In this document: positions 8,404 through 15,392 of the stretch, in pieces
How the letters are laid out: each line of letters begins with the position of its first letter
How positions within the stretch are numbered: position 1 is the stretch's first letter
IMG/VR virus record: IMGVR_UViG_3300044800_000031
Location: 1 to 24,786 of that record
Length of the DNA stretch: 24,786 nucleotides
Reading direction: 5' to 3' (one strand)
Source: a virus
The notes under the pieces: generated by a model
The model's input: the letters and a program-made list of their open reading frames with translations, nothing else
What the model was told of the DNA's origin: nothing
Database searches by the model: none
Program-made: the position numbers and the translations under genes

Positions 8404-8745
8404 CTACTCCTTCACGGGCTTCGCGACGCTCGCGGCCCGGGGTGAATCGGTGGAGGCAACCCAGGCACCGTCCACGAGCTTGATGGGGACGAACGGCACG
8501 CCGAGCGCCGCGGCCGTCTCCTTGTCCGCGGGCCACAACGAGCCGTCCCTCACGCACAGGAGCGCGATGCGCTGTCCGTGCTTGGTGTCGCCGTCGACCA
8601 CGTGGGGCTCGGCAGTCGCGACGAACGCATTGTCCTTCGCATCGTACCGGCGGCCCACGTAGCTCGCGACCGCCCCCTTGTACAGGTGCTCCAGCGGCTC
8701 GCGCACGAGATGGTCCTCGCGCGAGTGAAACTTCAGCATTGCCAT
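8404..8745 (-). CDS. Hypothetical protein next to sheath gene
   Basis: 113 residues from ATG 8745, GAGG nine bases upstream; a second ATG two codons later is possible. I do not recognise the family. It contains LYKGAVASYVGRRYD and later LWPADKETAAALGVPFVPIK, a W/P-rich pattern that recalls the small DUF2635-type proteins encoded just before the sheath in Mu-like phages, but the match is weak and it is longer than those. Position between the gp10-like neck gene and the sheath suggests a role at the head-tail joint or in sheath assembly. Only four bases separate its stop from the sheath start. Confidence 0.7.
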   Translation of the reverse strand: MAMLKFHSREDHLVREPLEHLYKGAVASYVGRRYDAKDNAFVATAEPHVVDGDTKHGQRIALLCVRDGSLWPADKETAAALGVPFVPIKLVDGAWVASTDSPRAASVAKPVKE

Positions 8746-8747
8746 CG

Positions 8748-9197
8748 TCAGAACCTCGCAGCGAGCGCGGCCATGCGGGGCACCATGCGCTCTAGGAAAT
8801 GGTCGGCACTTCGCGCCCAGGCGTCGTGCAGGAAGCTGTAGGGTCGGTTGCCCGGGTGATTGACCTTGTGCAGCGACACCCACGCGCCGATCTTCGCCCA
8901 GTAGAACGTGAGCATCGGGCGGCCCATGATGGTGTGGGGACGCGCGCCCTTGTCGATTGCGGCAGCGTAGGGCAGCCGGTTGAACAACTTGAGCGTGCCG
9001 CCGCGTGCCCCCATCGCGACCGTGAACTTGGTCTCGGCCTGCAGCTTGCCGGTGCGCGGGTGGAAGTGCGGAGTCGACCGCACGTGCTGCTGGGCGAACA
9101 TGCCGGCGCCCACGAGCTCGTGGCTCACCATGTCGCGGTGCGCCTGCTTGAATCGGTCGTGCGCCAGCTTCAGCCCGTGGATGTCGCAGGTTGGCAT
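8748..9197 (-). CDS. HK97 gp10-like head-tail / tail completion protein
   Basis: 149 residues from ATG 9197; the start overlaps the stop of the gene before it (TGATG). The segment PYAAAIDKGARPHTI (about 77-91), then FYWAKIGAWVSLHKVNHPGN and PYSFLHDAW, is the characteristic run of the HK97-gp10 / Mu gp37-type family, in which a Tyr-Ala-x-x-x-Asp/Glu-x-Gly motif is followed by a proline-glycine turn and a C-terminal helix. Members act at the neck during tail completion. The gene falls in the neck block upstream of the sheath, as in related phages. Confidence 0.72.
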   Translation of the reverse strand: MPTCDIHGLKLAHDRFKQAHRDMVSHELVGAGMFAQQHVRSTPHFHPRTGKLQAETKFTVAMGARGGTLKLFNRLPYAAAIDKGARPHTIMGRPMLTFYWAKIGAWVSLHKVNHPGNRPYSFLHDAWARSADHFLERMVPRMAALAARF

Positions 9198-9949
9198 CAG
9201 CCGAACTCCACCGGGAACTCGGTCCGCACGGTCGTCTCGTCCGGCAGCACGCCAGCCGGATCGCCTCCGAGCCCAATCGACATCGACACGCCCGTCAGGT
9301 CGGGATCCGCACCAGCGTCGCCGTACTCGTGCTCCTTCGTTTCGAGCTGCATGCTCAGCACGTAGACCACCTGGCCCTCACCCTCGGGACCCCACGTGGC
9401 CGCGCCCTGCTTGTAGCTCCTGAGGTACACGCTGGCGAAGTGACCTCGGCCGGGGAAGAACTGCAGCTCGCCCGCGCGGTAGCTGGCGTGGCCACGCTGC
9501 CGGATGACCAGCAGGACGGTGGCGCGCACGCCATTCATGATGGCGGCGAGCCGTCGGTAGTCCTCGGGCGACAACGGGCCCAGGATGTAGTCGATCCCCC
9601 AGGTCGTCGCCTCCTCGTCCTGGTCGAGCGTGTGCTCGGTGAACGTGCCTTCCTCGCGGTAGACTGCGAGGCAAGGGAAGTTGATTTTGGCCTCGCGCAG
9701 GACCGACTTGTCCGGAAGCGCGTACATCGAATCCTCGACCACCTGCTTGGTCGCCAGCGCGGTACCGGCCCGCGCGACGTTCCACGCGGCCGCCAGTTCC
9801 GCATTCAGTGCCGCGACGAACAGGGCGCGCAGGATGTCGGCGCCAGGATCCAGCGCGCTGAAAAGCTGCGCGTTCGTAACATCGGTCGCGACGACGGGGA
9901 GGGCGAGCTCGCCCACGCTTCTGTGCAGCGGCGGAAGCGCGTACGGCAT
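9197..9949 (-). CDS. Putative tail terminator-like protein
   Basis: 250 residues from ATG 9949 with AAGGAG seven bases upstream. The middle (about 88-160: FPCLAVYREEG, then TTWGIDYILGPLSPEDYRRL and VLLVIRQRGH) has alternating strands and a W/Y pattern like tail terminator or neck subunits that measure and cap the tube, but no diagnostic motif is certain. N-terminal helices precede it. Gene order (stopper-like, this gene, gp10-like, sheath) fits a terminator. It follows the tRNA gene and a 249-base gap, so it may have its own message end or promoter. Alternative: unknown structural neck protein. Confidence 0.6.
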   Translation of the reverse strand: MPYALPPLHRSVGELALPVVATDVTNAQLFSALDPGADILRALFVAALNAELAAAWNVARAGTALATKQVVEDSMYALPDKSVLREAKINFPCLAVYREEGTFTEHTLDQDEEATTWGIDYILGPLSPEDYRRLAAIMNGVRATVLLVIRQRGHASYRAGELQFFPGRGHFASVYLRSYKQGAATWGPEGEGQVVYVLSMQLETKEHEYGDAGADPDLTGVSMSIGLGGDPAGVLPDETTVRTEFPVEFG

Positions 9950-10198
9950 GCCGACTCCTTAGAATTGCGGGGAGCGCCGGGCTGCCTAAATCCCAGCGCG
10001 GGCCTTCCGACCGTTGGCAGGCGATCGACCCCGCACGGGCTCATTCCGCCATGCCCATTCCGCACTCGCGGTGTGCTAGGCGGCACTACGGTTCGCCACG
10101 CATCCGCGAGGCGACCTGTAGAAAAGCAGCCAGGGCCACCGGGAGGAGGTGGGGGCGACGATGGCCCCGGCCGCAGGATTGTGGCCATTCGGCCGTTG
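9950..10198. other. 249-base stretch without a convincing gene
   Basis: This interval lies between the tRNA 3' end and the 9949 start. Open frames exist on both strands but are Pro/Arg/Ser-rich and lack codon preference of real genes. It contains an imperfect inverted repeat (arms 9974-9981 and 9992-9999, one mismatch, ten-base loop) without a T-run, and an eight-base CATTCCGC direct repeat near 10043-10065. It could hold tRNA processing or message-end signals, but none can be shown. Confidence 0.6.
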
Positions 10199-10273
10199 TA
10201 GCGCGGGTCGGATTTGAACCGACGATCTCCTGGTTATGAGCCAGGCGAGGACTCCGGACTCCTCCACCACGCA
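10199..10273 (-). tRNA. tRNA-Met (CAT), initiator-like
   Basis: A full cloverleaf can be drawn on the minus strand. Anticodon stem CCTGG/CCAGG closes the loop CTCATAA, giving anticodon CAT. The T arm is GTCGG-TTCAAAT-CCGAC; the variable loop AGATC has five bases. The D stem is GAGG/CCTC with A11:T24, the reverse of most elongator tRNAs and typical of bacterial initiators. In the acceptor stem positions 2-7 pair (GCGTGG with CCGCGC, one G-T), but 1:72 is T-T, so it is unpaired as in initiators (E. coli has C-A). Two of three G:C pairs at 29-31/39-41 are present (29:41 is T:A). The base at 73 is A and CCA is not encoded (CAA follows). The D loop has one more base than E. coli. Elongator Met or lysidine-Ile tRNA remain alternatives. 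It sits on the same strand as its structural-gene neighbours. Confidence 0.85.
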
Positions 10274-10283
10274 TCAAGTCTTG

Positions 10284-10739
10284 TCAGTCCGCCGCCCGCT
10301 CCAGGACCAAGATGTAATGGCAGAAGCGATCGTGCTTCAGGTTGTTCAGGCGGAACCGCGCGCCCGTCGCCGGGTAGTCGGGCCCGCGCAGCACGAATCG
10401 AACCGTACTGTTCACTGCCGTAGGATTCGGGTGCAGCGTGGCGATCAGCGTGCCGCCACCTGGGAAGTCGGGCGTGATGGGCCCCACCTCAACCGTGCCG
10501 TCCTCGTAGCCGCCGAGCGCGATCTCCTTGTTGGAGAGCCACCTGACCTTGGGCGGCTGGCCGTTCGCTTCCGTGATGACGGTCGTGATGACCGTCTGGA
10601 TGCCCTCGCCGAACTCCGCGCCGGCCGAGCTGGTGACCTGCGCCTCAACCGTGTAGGGCCTGATGCCCATGCGGCCAGGAATCGCGCGGACGTGATTCGC
10701 CAGCCGCCTGAGCGGCATGCGCAGGCCGGTGCCGGGCAC
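10284..10739 (-). CDS. Putative neck protein (head-tail stopper-like)
   Basis: 151 residues from GTG 10739, immediately after the stop of the 51-residue gene; an ATG at 10718 gives 144 residues and is equally possible. The protein is beta-rich: IQTVITTVITEANG, VRWLSNKEIALGGYEDG, GTVEVGPITPDFPGGG, then RFVLRGPDYPATGARFRL and FCHYILVLERA. The 'GP..p..GA.f.l......hY.l.L' ending recalls head-closure or stopper proteins, yet I cannot name the family firmly. Its place between the adaptor-like gene and the terminator-like gene fits the neck. The tRNA gene begins about ten bases after its stop. Confidence 0.6.
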   Translation of the reverse strand: MPGTGLRMPLRRLANHVRAIPGRMGIRPYTVEAQVTSSAGAEFGEGIQTVITTVITEANGQPPKVRWLSNKEIALGGYEDGTVEVGPITPDFPGGGTLIATLHPNPTAVNSTVRFVLRGPDYPATGARFRLNNLKHDRFCHYILVLERAAD

Positions 10740-10895
10740 CTACTTGCCCTTGGGCTTCCGCACGTGATGCACCACTACCGTTCCGCCGGTGCGCGGGTGC
10801 GTCACGCGCGGGCTGCACCAGCACTCGCCGCCGTCTGTGTTGTGCGCGGGCTCGCCGTTCGGGTAGACGTGGACAATCTTCTTCATGATCGGCAT
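10740..10895 (-). CDS. Small protein, 51 residues, with ECWCSPR motif
   Basis: ATG 10895 follows the previous stop with no gap (TAGATG), and its own stop abuts the next GTG. The peptide begins MPIMKKIVHVYPNGEPAHN, then has GGECWCSPRVTHP near 22-34 and a basic C-terminus (HHVRKPKGK). Cys25 and Cys27 with nearby His residues could bind a metal, but two cysteines alone are weak evidence. Third-position G/C preference and the tight spacing support a real gene. Function unknown. Confidence 0.65.
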   Translation of the reverse strand: MPIMKKIVHVYPNGEPAHNTDGGECWCSPRVTHPRTGGTVVVHHVRKPKGK

Positions 10896-11027
10896 CTACT
10901 TGCTCCTGCTCCTCTTCACGCGCTCGGGCAGTTTCTTACCCTTGGGCGTCTTGCTCTCGAACTCGCGCGCCACCTTTGGATCCTTCGACCACAGGGCCCT
11001 GCGCTGTGCCTTGCTGACCATCGGCAT
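10896..11027 (-). CDS. Small basic phage protein, 43 residues
   Basis: ATG 11027 with TAGGAGG five bases upstream. The peptide starts MPMVSKAQRRALWSKDPKVA and ends GKKLPERVKRSRSK. This 'vSkaQrr.lws.dPk.A.e....tp....LPe.v' pattern is common among tiny proteins encoded in tailed-phage structural regions; their role is not known. Very basic, so nucleic-acid contact or a role in head filling is conceivable, but that is speculation. Confidence 0.75.
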   Translation of the reverse strand: MPMVSKAQRRALWSKDPKVAREFESKTPKGKKLPERVKRSRSK

Positions 11028-11032
11028 GGTGT

Positions 11033-11039
11033 CCTCCTA
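11033..11039 (-). promoter_or_regulatory. Ribosome site overlapping a stop codon
   Basis: TAGGAGG: the TAG ends the adaptor-like gene and AGGAGG serves the ATG at 11027, tying the two genes' translation together. Confidence 0.75.
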
Positions 11040-11645
11040 GTAGAGCTCGTAGCCGCTGCCGGCCGCCCCGCGCCGCATCTTGCGCAGGTACACGACGCCG
11101 AGCGAATCGGCTAGCTCCTGCCGCCAGTATTCGCGCTGAGCCGCAAGCGTCGCGCTGATGTCGCCGGCGGACTTGTCGAAGAACTCGATCTCGTCCACCT
11201 TCTTGACGCCCGCGGCCGTCAACATGGTGTCGCCCTGCGCATCGTCGACCGCGCGGATCTTGGCCAGGATGCCGCGCACGATGCTCAGCCCGCCCTCGAC
11301 CGTCACGGGGTAGGTACCGGTGTGCGCCTTCGAGAGCGCGAGCGTGATGATGGGGGCGGCCATCGAGCGGACGGTCGCGACCTCTTGCAGATCGTCCACG
11401 TCCACCACCACGCGCACGCCGGCAGCGAACCCGGTGCCCGACGCCAGCGTGATGGGCACGGGCGTCGAGGTCAACGCCGCCACCACGGCCGTCGCGGAGG
11501 TCGTGTCGGCCCCCTCGGTCATGTAGGTGGCGATCACCTGGTTGAAGACTTCCACGACCGAGATGTAGGGAGCTGCGCCCGCCGCCAGGACGTTGTAGCC
11601 CAGCTCAAAGCGCAGCTTGGAAATCTCGCTCGTGGATAGCGGCAT
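11037..11645 (-). CDS. Putative head-tail adaptor protein
   Basis: 202 residues from ATG 11645. The N- and C-terminal parts are helical (SEISKLRFELGYNVL ... and REYWRQELADSLGVVYLRKM), with a beta insertion at about 55-115 (PVPITLASGTGFAAGVRVVVD, then ITLALSKAHTGTYPV). Adaptor proteins of the gp6/gp15 type have such helices and dock under the portal, and phage versions with a strand insertion exist. The position downstream of capsid and upstream of the stopper-like gene agrees. No decisive motif is visible, so the role is inferred. Confidence 0.58.
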   Translation of the reverse strand: MPLSTSEISKLRFELGYNVLAAGAAPYISVVEVFNQVIATYMTEGADTTSATAVVAALTSTPVPITLASGTGFAAGVRVVVDVDDLQEVATVRSMAAPIITLALSKAHTGTYPVTVEGGLSIVRGILAKIRAVDDAQGDTMLTAAGVKKVDEIEFFDKSAGDISATLAAQREYWRQELADSLGVVYLRKMRRGAAGSGYELY

Positions 11646-11651
11646 GGTGCC

Positions 11652-12065
11652 CTACGCGCTCTTGGCCGCCTGGAACTGGTACCCGATCCGGTACGTGTCG
11701 GCGATCAGCCCGTCCGCCACCTTGTTGATGACGCTCAGGCGAACGGCGGACAGCCCGTAGGCAGCTGGCGGAGCCTGTACGTAGACCTCGACCGCCGCGG
11801 CCGTTCCGGTCGTCACCACGATCGTCGCGGGGTTGGCAAAGTCGAGGATCTTGTACCAATGGGCGCCCGCATCATTCGAGCCCTGCCACAGCACCTCAAG
11901 CGTGAGGGTCGCCGTGTTGGCCACGAGCGAGGCCCACGCCGAAAGCGTGCCGTCCTTCACTAGCGCCATGTCCAACGTCGGGCCACCGGTGATCGTGGTC
12001 TTGGCAATGCCCGTCATCACCACTACCCCGGTGTCGGCGTAGAGGTTCTTCTTGAGCGTGCTCAC
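11652..12065 (-). CDS. Tandem paralogue 3 (possible capsid-associated protein)
   Basis: 137 residues from GTG 12065, which overlaps the stop of paralogue 2 (GTGA). It shares with paralogue 1 the runs DTG-VV-TGIAK, GPTL-M, a 'W/FQ-SND' turn and an identical GLIADTYRIGY near the C-terminus. Alternating hydrophobic residues predict a beta sandwich. No catalytic motif or signal peptide is seen. Being one of three adjacent copies directly after the coat gene suggests a virion surface or decoration role, but this is inference. Copies 1 and 3 are more alike than either is to copy 2. Confidence 0.78.
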   Translation of the reverse strand: MSTLKKNLYADTGVVVMTGIAKTTITGGPTLDMALVKDGTLSAWASLVANTATLTLEVLWQGSNDAGAHWYKILDFANPATIVVTTGTAAAVEVYVQAPPAAYGLSAVRLSVINKVADGLIADTYRIGYQFQAAKSA

Positions 12066-12487
12066 GGGGCACCGTCCTCTTGCGCGAAGTTGTAGCCGAT
12101 CGCGTACGTGTCGTTGACGGTGCCGGCGATGAACCGATTGCGCACACTGGCGCGCGCGTACAGGGCCGAGTAGACGCAGCCCGGGGCCCCGAGCACGACC
12201 GACACGGCGGCGTCAGCCGCCGCGGTGCCAGACGCCTCGACCACGGGCACGAAGTTGTCGCGCGTGACCACCTCGTACCAAGGACCGGCACCACCGACGT
12301 TCGAGATTTCCCAGAAGGACTCGATCGCGATGGTGTCGGTCTCGGCCTTGACGGTCACGAGCGCCGAGAGGGATCCGCGCTTCACCAGCGACATGTCGAG
12401 CGACGGCCCGCCGGTGATCGTGTCTTTCGCGATCGCCGTCAGGACCGTCGCTCCGGTCGCCGCGTAGTTCCAACGCTTGGTTGCCAT
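12062..12487 (-). CDS. Tandem paralogue 2 (possible capsid-associated protein)
   Basis: 141 residues from ATG 12487. It carries the family pattern: ATG-TVLTAIAKDTITGGPSLDM near 10-31, LVKRGSLSALV, a strand with FWEISN, and YARASVRNRFIAG...NDTYAIGY at the end. It is the most diverged of the three copies; the GLIADTYRIGY signature is replaced by GTVNDTYAIGY. Upstream, only a weak GGGGTG can be seen before the start. Like its neighbours it is beta-rich, without cysteine pairs arranged for metals. Function unknown; a decoration or fibre-base protein of the capsid is possible. Confidence 0.78.
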   Translation of the reverse strand: MATKRWNYAATGATVLTAIAKDTITGGPSLDMSLVKRGSLSALVTVKAETDTIAIESFWEISNVGGAGPWYEVVTRDNFVPVVEASGTAAADAAVSVVLGAPGCVYSALYARASVRNRFIAGTVNDTYAIGYNFAQEDGAP

Positions 12488-12499
12488 CGGAACACCCCG

Positions 12500-12919
12500 C
12501 TACGGCAGCAGGTCGTCCTTTTCGAAGCAGTAGCCGATGCGGTAGGTGTCCGCGATCAGCCCGTTGGCCACCAAGTTGATGACGGACGCGCGCGCGTACC
12601 GCCAGCCGTAGATCGACTCGGGCGCGGGCAGCACCTGCGTCACGATCGTGGTCGTGCCGGTGGCCCACACGACCTGCGCCGCGTTGTTCAGCGGCACGAG
12701 GTTGACGAAGGTGGCGCCATCGTTGCTCACCTGCCAGAACACCGCCAGCGTGATGGTGGCGGTATCGGCCACGACGGACGCGAGGCACGACAGCGTGGCC
12801 GTCTTGACCTCCGACATCAGCAGGGTGGGGCCCGGCGTGGTCGTGCCCTTGGCGATACCGGTCAGCACGACCGTGCCGGTGTCGAGGTAGTTGTAGACCA
12901 GTCGCTCGCTTTGACTCAT
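12500..12919 (-). CDS. Tandem paralogue 1 (possible capsid-associated protein)
   Basis: 139 residues from ATG 12919 with GGAG nine bases upstream. The order of conserved stretches is the same as in the two downstream copies: DTGTVVLTGIAKGTTTPGPTL near 13-33, EVKTATLSCLAS, TITLAVFWQVSNDG, then YARASVINLVANGLIADTYR and a short acidic tail (EKDDLLP). Predicted all-beta. It begins thirty bases after the stop of the major capsid gene, so it is likely made in large amounts with it. Possible roles are capsid decoration or a trimeric surface protein; no homologue is recognised. Confidence 0.78.
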   Translation of the reverse strand: MSQSERLVYNYLDTGTVVLTGIAKGTTTPGPTLLMSEVKTATLSCLASVVADTATITLAVFWQVSNDGATFVNLVPLNNAAQVVWATGTTTIVTQVLPAPESIYGWRYARASVINLVANGLIADTYRIGYCFEKDDLLP

Positions 12920-12949
12920 GGTCGTTTCTCCAGTGGGTCGCGCGGGCGC

Positions 12950-14062
12950 CTAGCTGTGGCGACCGTTGATGATGAACCGGTTGTCCAGCGTCGCGAGGCC
13001 CATGTACATGAGCCAGATTAGCAGCGCAGTTTCGCCGTAGTTGTCGTTCGAGCTGTTGGCGATGCGCGGCAGCTCCGCAATCCCCACGCCCACGGCGCCG
13101 GGGCCGAAGAACTGGTCGTGGAAGATCGGGACCGTCACGGTCGGGGACAGTAGGGTCGTGCTGGTGAACAGGTGCAGCCGGCCGAACGACTTCCAGTAGG
13201 AGCCCTGGAACGCCGGGTTGAACTCGGGGTGGAACTCGGCGAGCCGCTGGAAGCTCGCATCGCTCGACAGTTGCAGCTTGGTCGTCGGGTTGACGACGCC
13301 ACAGCGGAACCCATCGTCGAACGTCGGGACGTTCAGGATGTCGAACGTGGTCTCGATGGTCTGGAGCCACATGGCCGACGCGGGGTAGTCACCCGCCATC
13401 ACGGCGGTCGCGTCCGCAATCATGCCGCGCGGCCGCACGATCGTGCCGGCCAACTCGAACCGGTCGCGGAGGAAGCAATCCATCGTGCGCTTGTGATCCA
13501 TCTCCAGCGTCTTGGCCGCGATCTGCGCCGGCTCGTGGATGCTGAAGTGGCCGTCGAACCGCGCGACGCCGAGGGGCCGCACGCCAACGCCCGGGGCCGC
13601 ACCGAACGCCACGCCGTCGCTGTAGGGGCCGCCGTACCGACGCACGGTCACGGGCACCTGGTCGCTCAGGCTGTTGATCGGCACCTGCGAGATGACGGCC
13701 CCCTCGGTGATTTCGCGCACGAGCTCGGTGTGCACGGTCGTGGGGAAGTTCGGGCGGTTCAGGCGGATCGTGTGACCCGGCATCTTGCCCTGGCCAATCT
13801 CGGGCACCACCTGGATGGCGGCCGACATGATGGGATCGGCGAGCATCAGGCCGTCGGTCTTGACGTCGTACGGCTCGCCGTTGGTCCCGAACTGGCGGCC
13901 CGGGATCGGGAGGCCGACCGAGCTGCCACCCGAAAGCTTGGCATTGAGCGCGACCTGGAACATGCGCGCGTAGGGGAACTGGGGCAGGGGCGGCGTCAAC
14001 AGCTTGGCGCTGGTGATGTCGTAGTACTCCTGCGGGAGGGTCATTCTGCTGGTTTCAGCCAT
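12950..14062 (-). CDS. Major capsid protein
   Basis: 370 residues from ATG 14062. Size, position after the scaffold-like gene, and sequence character (many beta strands, few cysteines, no catalytic motif) fit a coat protein. Recognisable parts are an N-terminal helical arm (about 1-40), a strand region with VHTELVREITEGAVISQVPI near 110-130, a helix region FDGHFSIHEPAQIAAKTLEMDH near 168-190, and a C-terminal ANSSNDNYGETALLIWLMYMG helix. The last segment is similar in style to coat proteins of the HK97-fold types seen in P22- or N4-like phages; the precise subfamily is not certain. It would make the head with the scaffold at 14115-14813. AAGGA lies close to the ATG, giving short spacing. Confidence 0.75.
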   Translation of the reverse strand: MAETSRMTLPQEYYDITSAKLLTPPLPQFPYARMFQVALNAKLSGGSSVGLPIPGRQFGTNGEPYDVKTDGLMLADPIMSAAIQVVPEIGQGKMPGHTIRLNRPNFPTTVHTELVREITEGAVISQVPINSLSDQVPVTVRRYGGPYSDGVAFGAAPGVGVRPLGVARFDGHFSIHEPAQIAAKTLEMDHKRTMDCFLRDRFELAGTIVRPRGMIADATAVMAGDYPASAMWLQTIETTFDILNVPTFDDGFRCGVVNPTTKLQLSSDASFQRLAEFHPEFNPAFQGSYWKSFGRLHLFTSTTLLSPTVTVPIFHDQFFGPGAVGVGIAELPRIANSSNDNYGETALLIWLMYMGLATLDNRFIINGRHS

Positions 14063-14114
14063 TGTCCTTGCTCGCTACGGTTGTGCCCCTGCCAGTCTCT
14101 ACGGCGGTCCTCGC

Positions 14115-14813
14115 CTACTGGGCCTTGTGGATGTGTGGGGCGATCTCTTGGTGGTCGACGAGGATCCTCGCCGCGAAAGTGTCACGGCCGGCCGACTTGT
14201 GGCTCTTGTACAGAGCCAACCAGTCGATGGGCTGGCCGGGTTGCGCCGGCGCGGGCGCCAGTGCGGTCGGAACGGTCGTGGCGGCCGCCGGCACGGTCGC
14301 GAGATTGGGCTTGGCCGTCTCGGCGCCAATGCCCGCGAGCACCGTCCAGGTGGGGCGGAGCGCGTTGATGCAGCTGAGTTGCTGGGCCTTGTCGACTGGC
14401 GCGATGTTCAGCACGGCCGCGCGCTGCCCGTCCGTCAACTTCGCCATCTCGGCGTCGGTCTGGGCATTCAGCGCCGACTCCAACGCGGGGATGCGCTTGA
14501 CTTGCGCCTTGAGCTGCGCCATCGCCTCGTCGAGCACTTGGCGCTCGGTCTTCTCAGAGTCGCGCCGCTTCTTGAGGTCGGCAAGCGCGGCCGAGATGTC
14601 CTCCACGCTCTCGACGCCGAGCGACTTGAGCATGGTGCGCTGCTCGCGTTCGAGACGCGACTTGAGCCACGCGGGGTTCGGCTCGCCCCCGCCGGCCGGT
14701 TGATCGGGCACGGCGGGCGGCACCACCACTGCGGCGGCGGCCGGGGTTGCGGCGGGCGTAGCCGGGGGCGGAGTTGCAGTTGCGGGCGCGGTGGTCTCTT
14801 CGGGCTTTGCCAT
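14115..14813 (-). CDS. Capsid scaffold-like protein
   Basis: 232 residues from ATG 14813, GAGGA upstream. The N-terminus (about 1-50) is almost only Ala, Pro, Thr and Val; then a charged helix (WLKSRLEREQRTMLKSLG ... DLKKRRDSEKTERQVLDEAM, about 49-105) predicts coiled coil; the remainder is Ala/Pro-rich with a short C-terminal helical tail. Disordered arm, coiled coil and position immediately before the major capsid gene are the hallmarks of internal scaffolds. No protease active-site motif is visible, so processing, if any, would need another protein. Confidence 0.72.
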   Translation of the reverse strand: MAKPEETTAPATATPPPATPAATPAAAAVVVPPAVPDQPAGGGEPNPAWLKSRLEREQRTMLKSLGVESVEDISAALADLKKRRDSEKTERQVLDEAMAQLKAQVKRIPALESALNAQTDAEMAKLTDGQRAAVLNIAPVDKAQQLSCINALRPTWTVLAGIGAETAKPNLATVPAAATTVPTALAPAPAQPGQPIDWLALYKSHKSAGRDTFAARILVDHQEIAPHIHKAQ

Positions 14814-14913
14814 TGGCTGTCCTCGTGTCCACGCTTAACCGGGGTGGGGCCCGTGTGAGGGGTGAGCCGCCGGCACGCACCGGGCGCGCAGCGGTAAGGT
14901 AAGGGGTCGGGCG

Positions 14914-15339
14914 CTAGGCGATGAGCCGTGCGTACTCGACGCAGAACACCATGTCGCGCGTCCAGGTGGCGGCCGCGGCCCACGCGCCGTTGCCCTTCTC
15001 GGTGGCCTCGTCGGCTACCAGGATGTGGCACACGACCGTGCCGGCCGTCACGACGCAAGCGCCGGCTCCCACCTGCACGCCGTTGTCCAGCCCGCTGGAC
15101 ACGCAGCAAGCCTGAAGCGCCGTGATGGTCTGGCCGTCACGGAACGAGTTCTGAATCACGACGGTCGGGTTGAACGACACGCCGTCAGCCTGCGCGTACG
15201 CCGTCGCGTTGTTCGCGTTGACGCTCACGTAGCAACGCTCGATCGCCCACTGATGCGCGGCGATCAATTGGGTTCCCTGCGATCCGGTGACGGGCCCCGC
15301 GCCCCAGGCACCAGTGACTACTGCCGGTCCGATTGCCAT
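14914..15339 (-). CDS. Hypothetical, probable virion protein
   Basis: 141 residues from ATG 15339 with AAGGA nine bases upstream. All-beta in character: VTGAWGAGPVTGSQG, IERCYVSVNANNATAYAQADG, then VIQNSFRDGQTITALQACC and VVTAGTVVCHILV. No family recognised. It is about the same size as the three tandem genes downstream of the capsid gene, but I see no shared signature with them. Location between head-assembly genes makes a decoration or head-stabilising protein plausible. One hundred bases without an ORF separate it from the scaffold-like gene; no clear terminator or promoter is seen there. Confidence 0.68.
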   Translation of the reverse strand: MAIGPAVVTGAWGAGPVTGSQGTQLIAAHQWAIERCYVSVNANNATAYAQADGVSFNPTVVIQNSFRDGQTITALQACCVSSGLDNGVQVGAGACVVTAGTVVCHILVADEATEKGNGAWAAAATWTRDMVFCVEYARLIA

Positions 15340-15392
15340 GTGCTAATTCCTTGTTGAATGGGCACGGCTTCACCCGGCCCGAAAATTCGTTG

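Larger units (their letters stand above)
11652..12919 (-). repeat. Tandem triplication of a ~140-codon gene
   Basis: Three consecutive genes encode related proteins. DNA similarity is visible between copies 1 and 3, for example at 12545-12586 against 11694-11735 (both reading GTAGGTGTCCGCGATCAGCC-like on the plus strand, with a few mismatches). Nothing similar lies elsewhere in the window. Confidence 0.8.

Noticed and set aside
9974-9999. Imperfect hairpin as a transcription terminator
   Set aside because: It has a mismatch, a ten-base loop and no T-run on either side.
9805-10188. 127-codon minus-strand frame in the gap beside the tRNA
   Set aside because: Pro/Ser/Arg-rich, no family pattern, runs into the terminator-like gene in another frame.
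10199-10273. tRNA as an integration attachment site
   Set aside because: No integrase is present in the window and the gene has structural genes on both sides in the same operon; a complete tRNA fold needs no such explanation.
12213-13370. 385-codon minus-strand frame across the capsid and paralogue genes
   Set aside because: Arg/His/Pro-rich shadow; two convincing gene families occupy the other frame.
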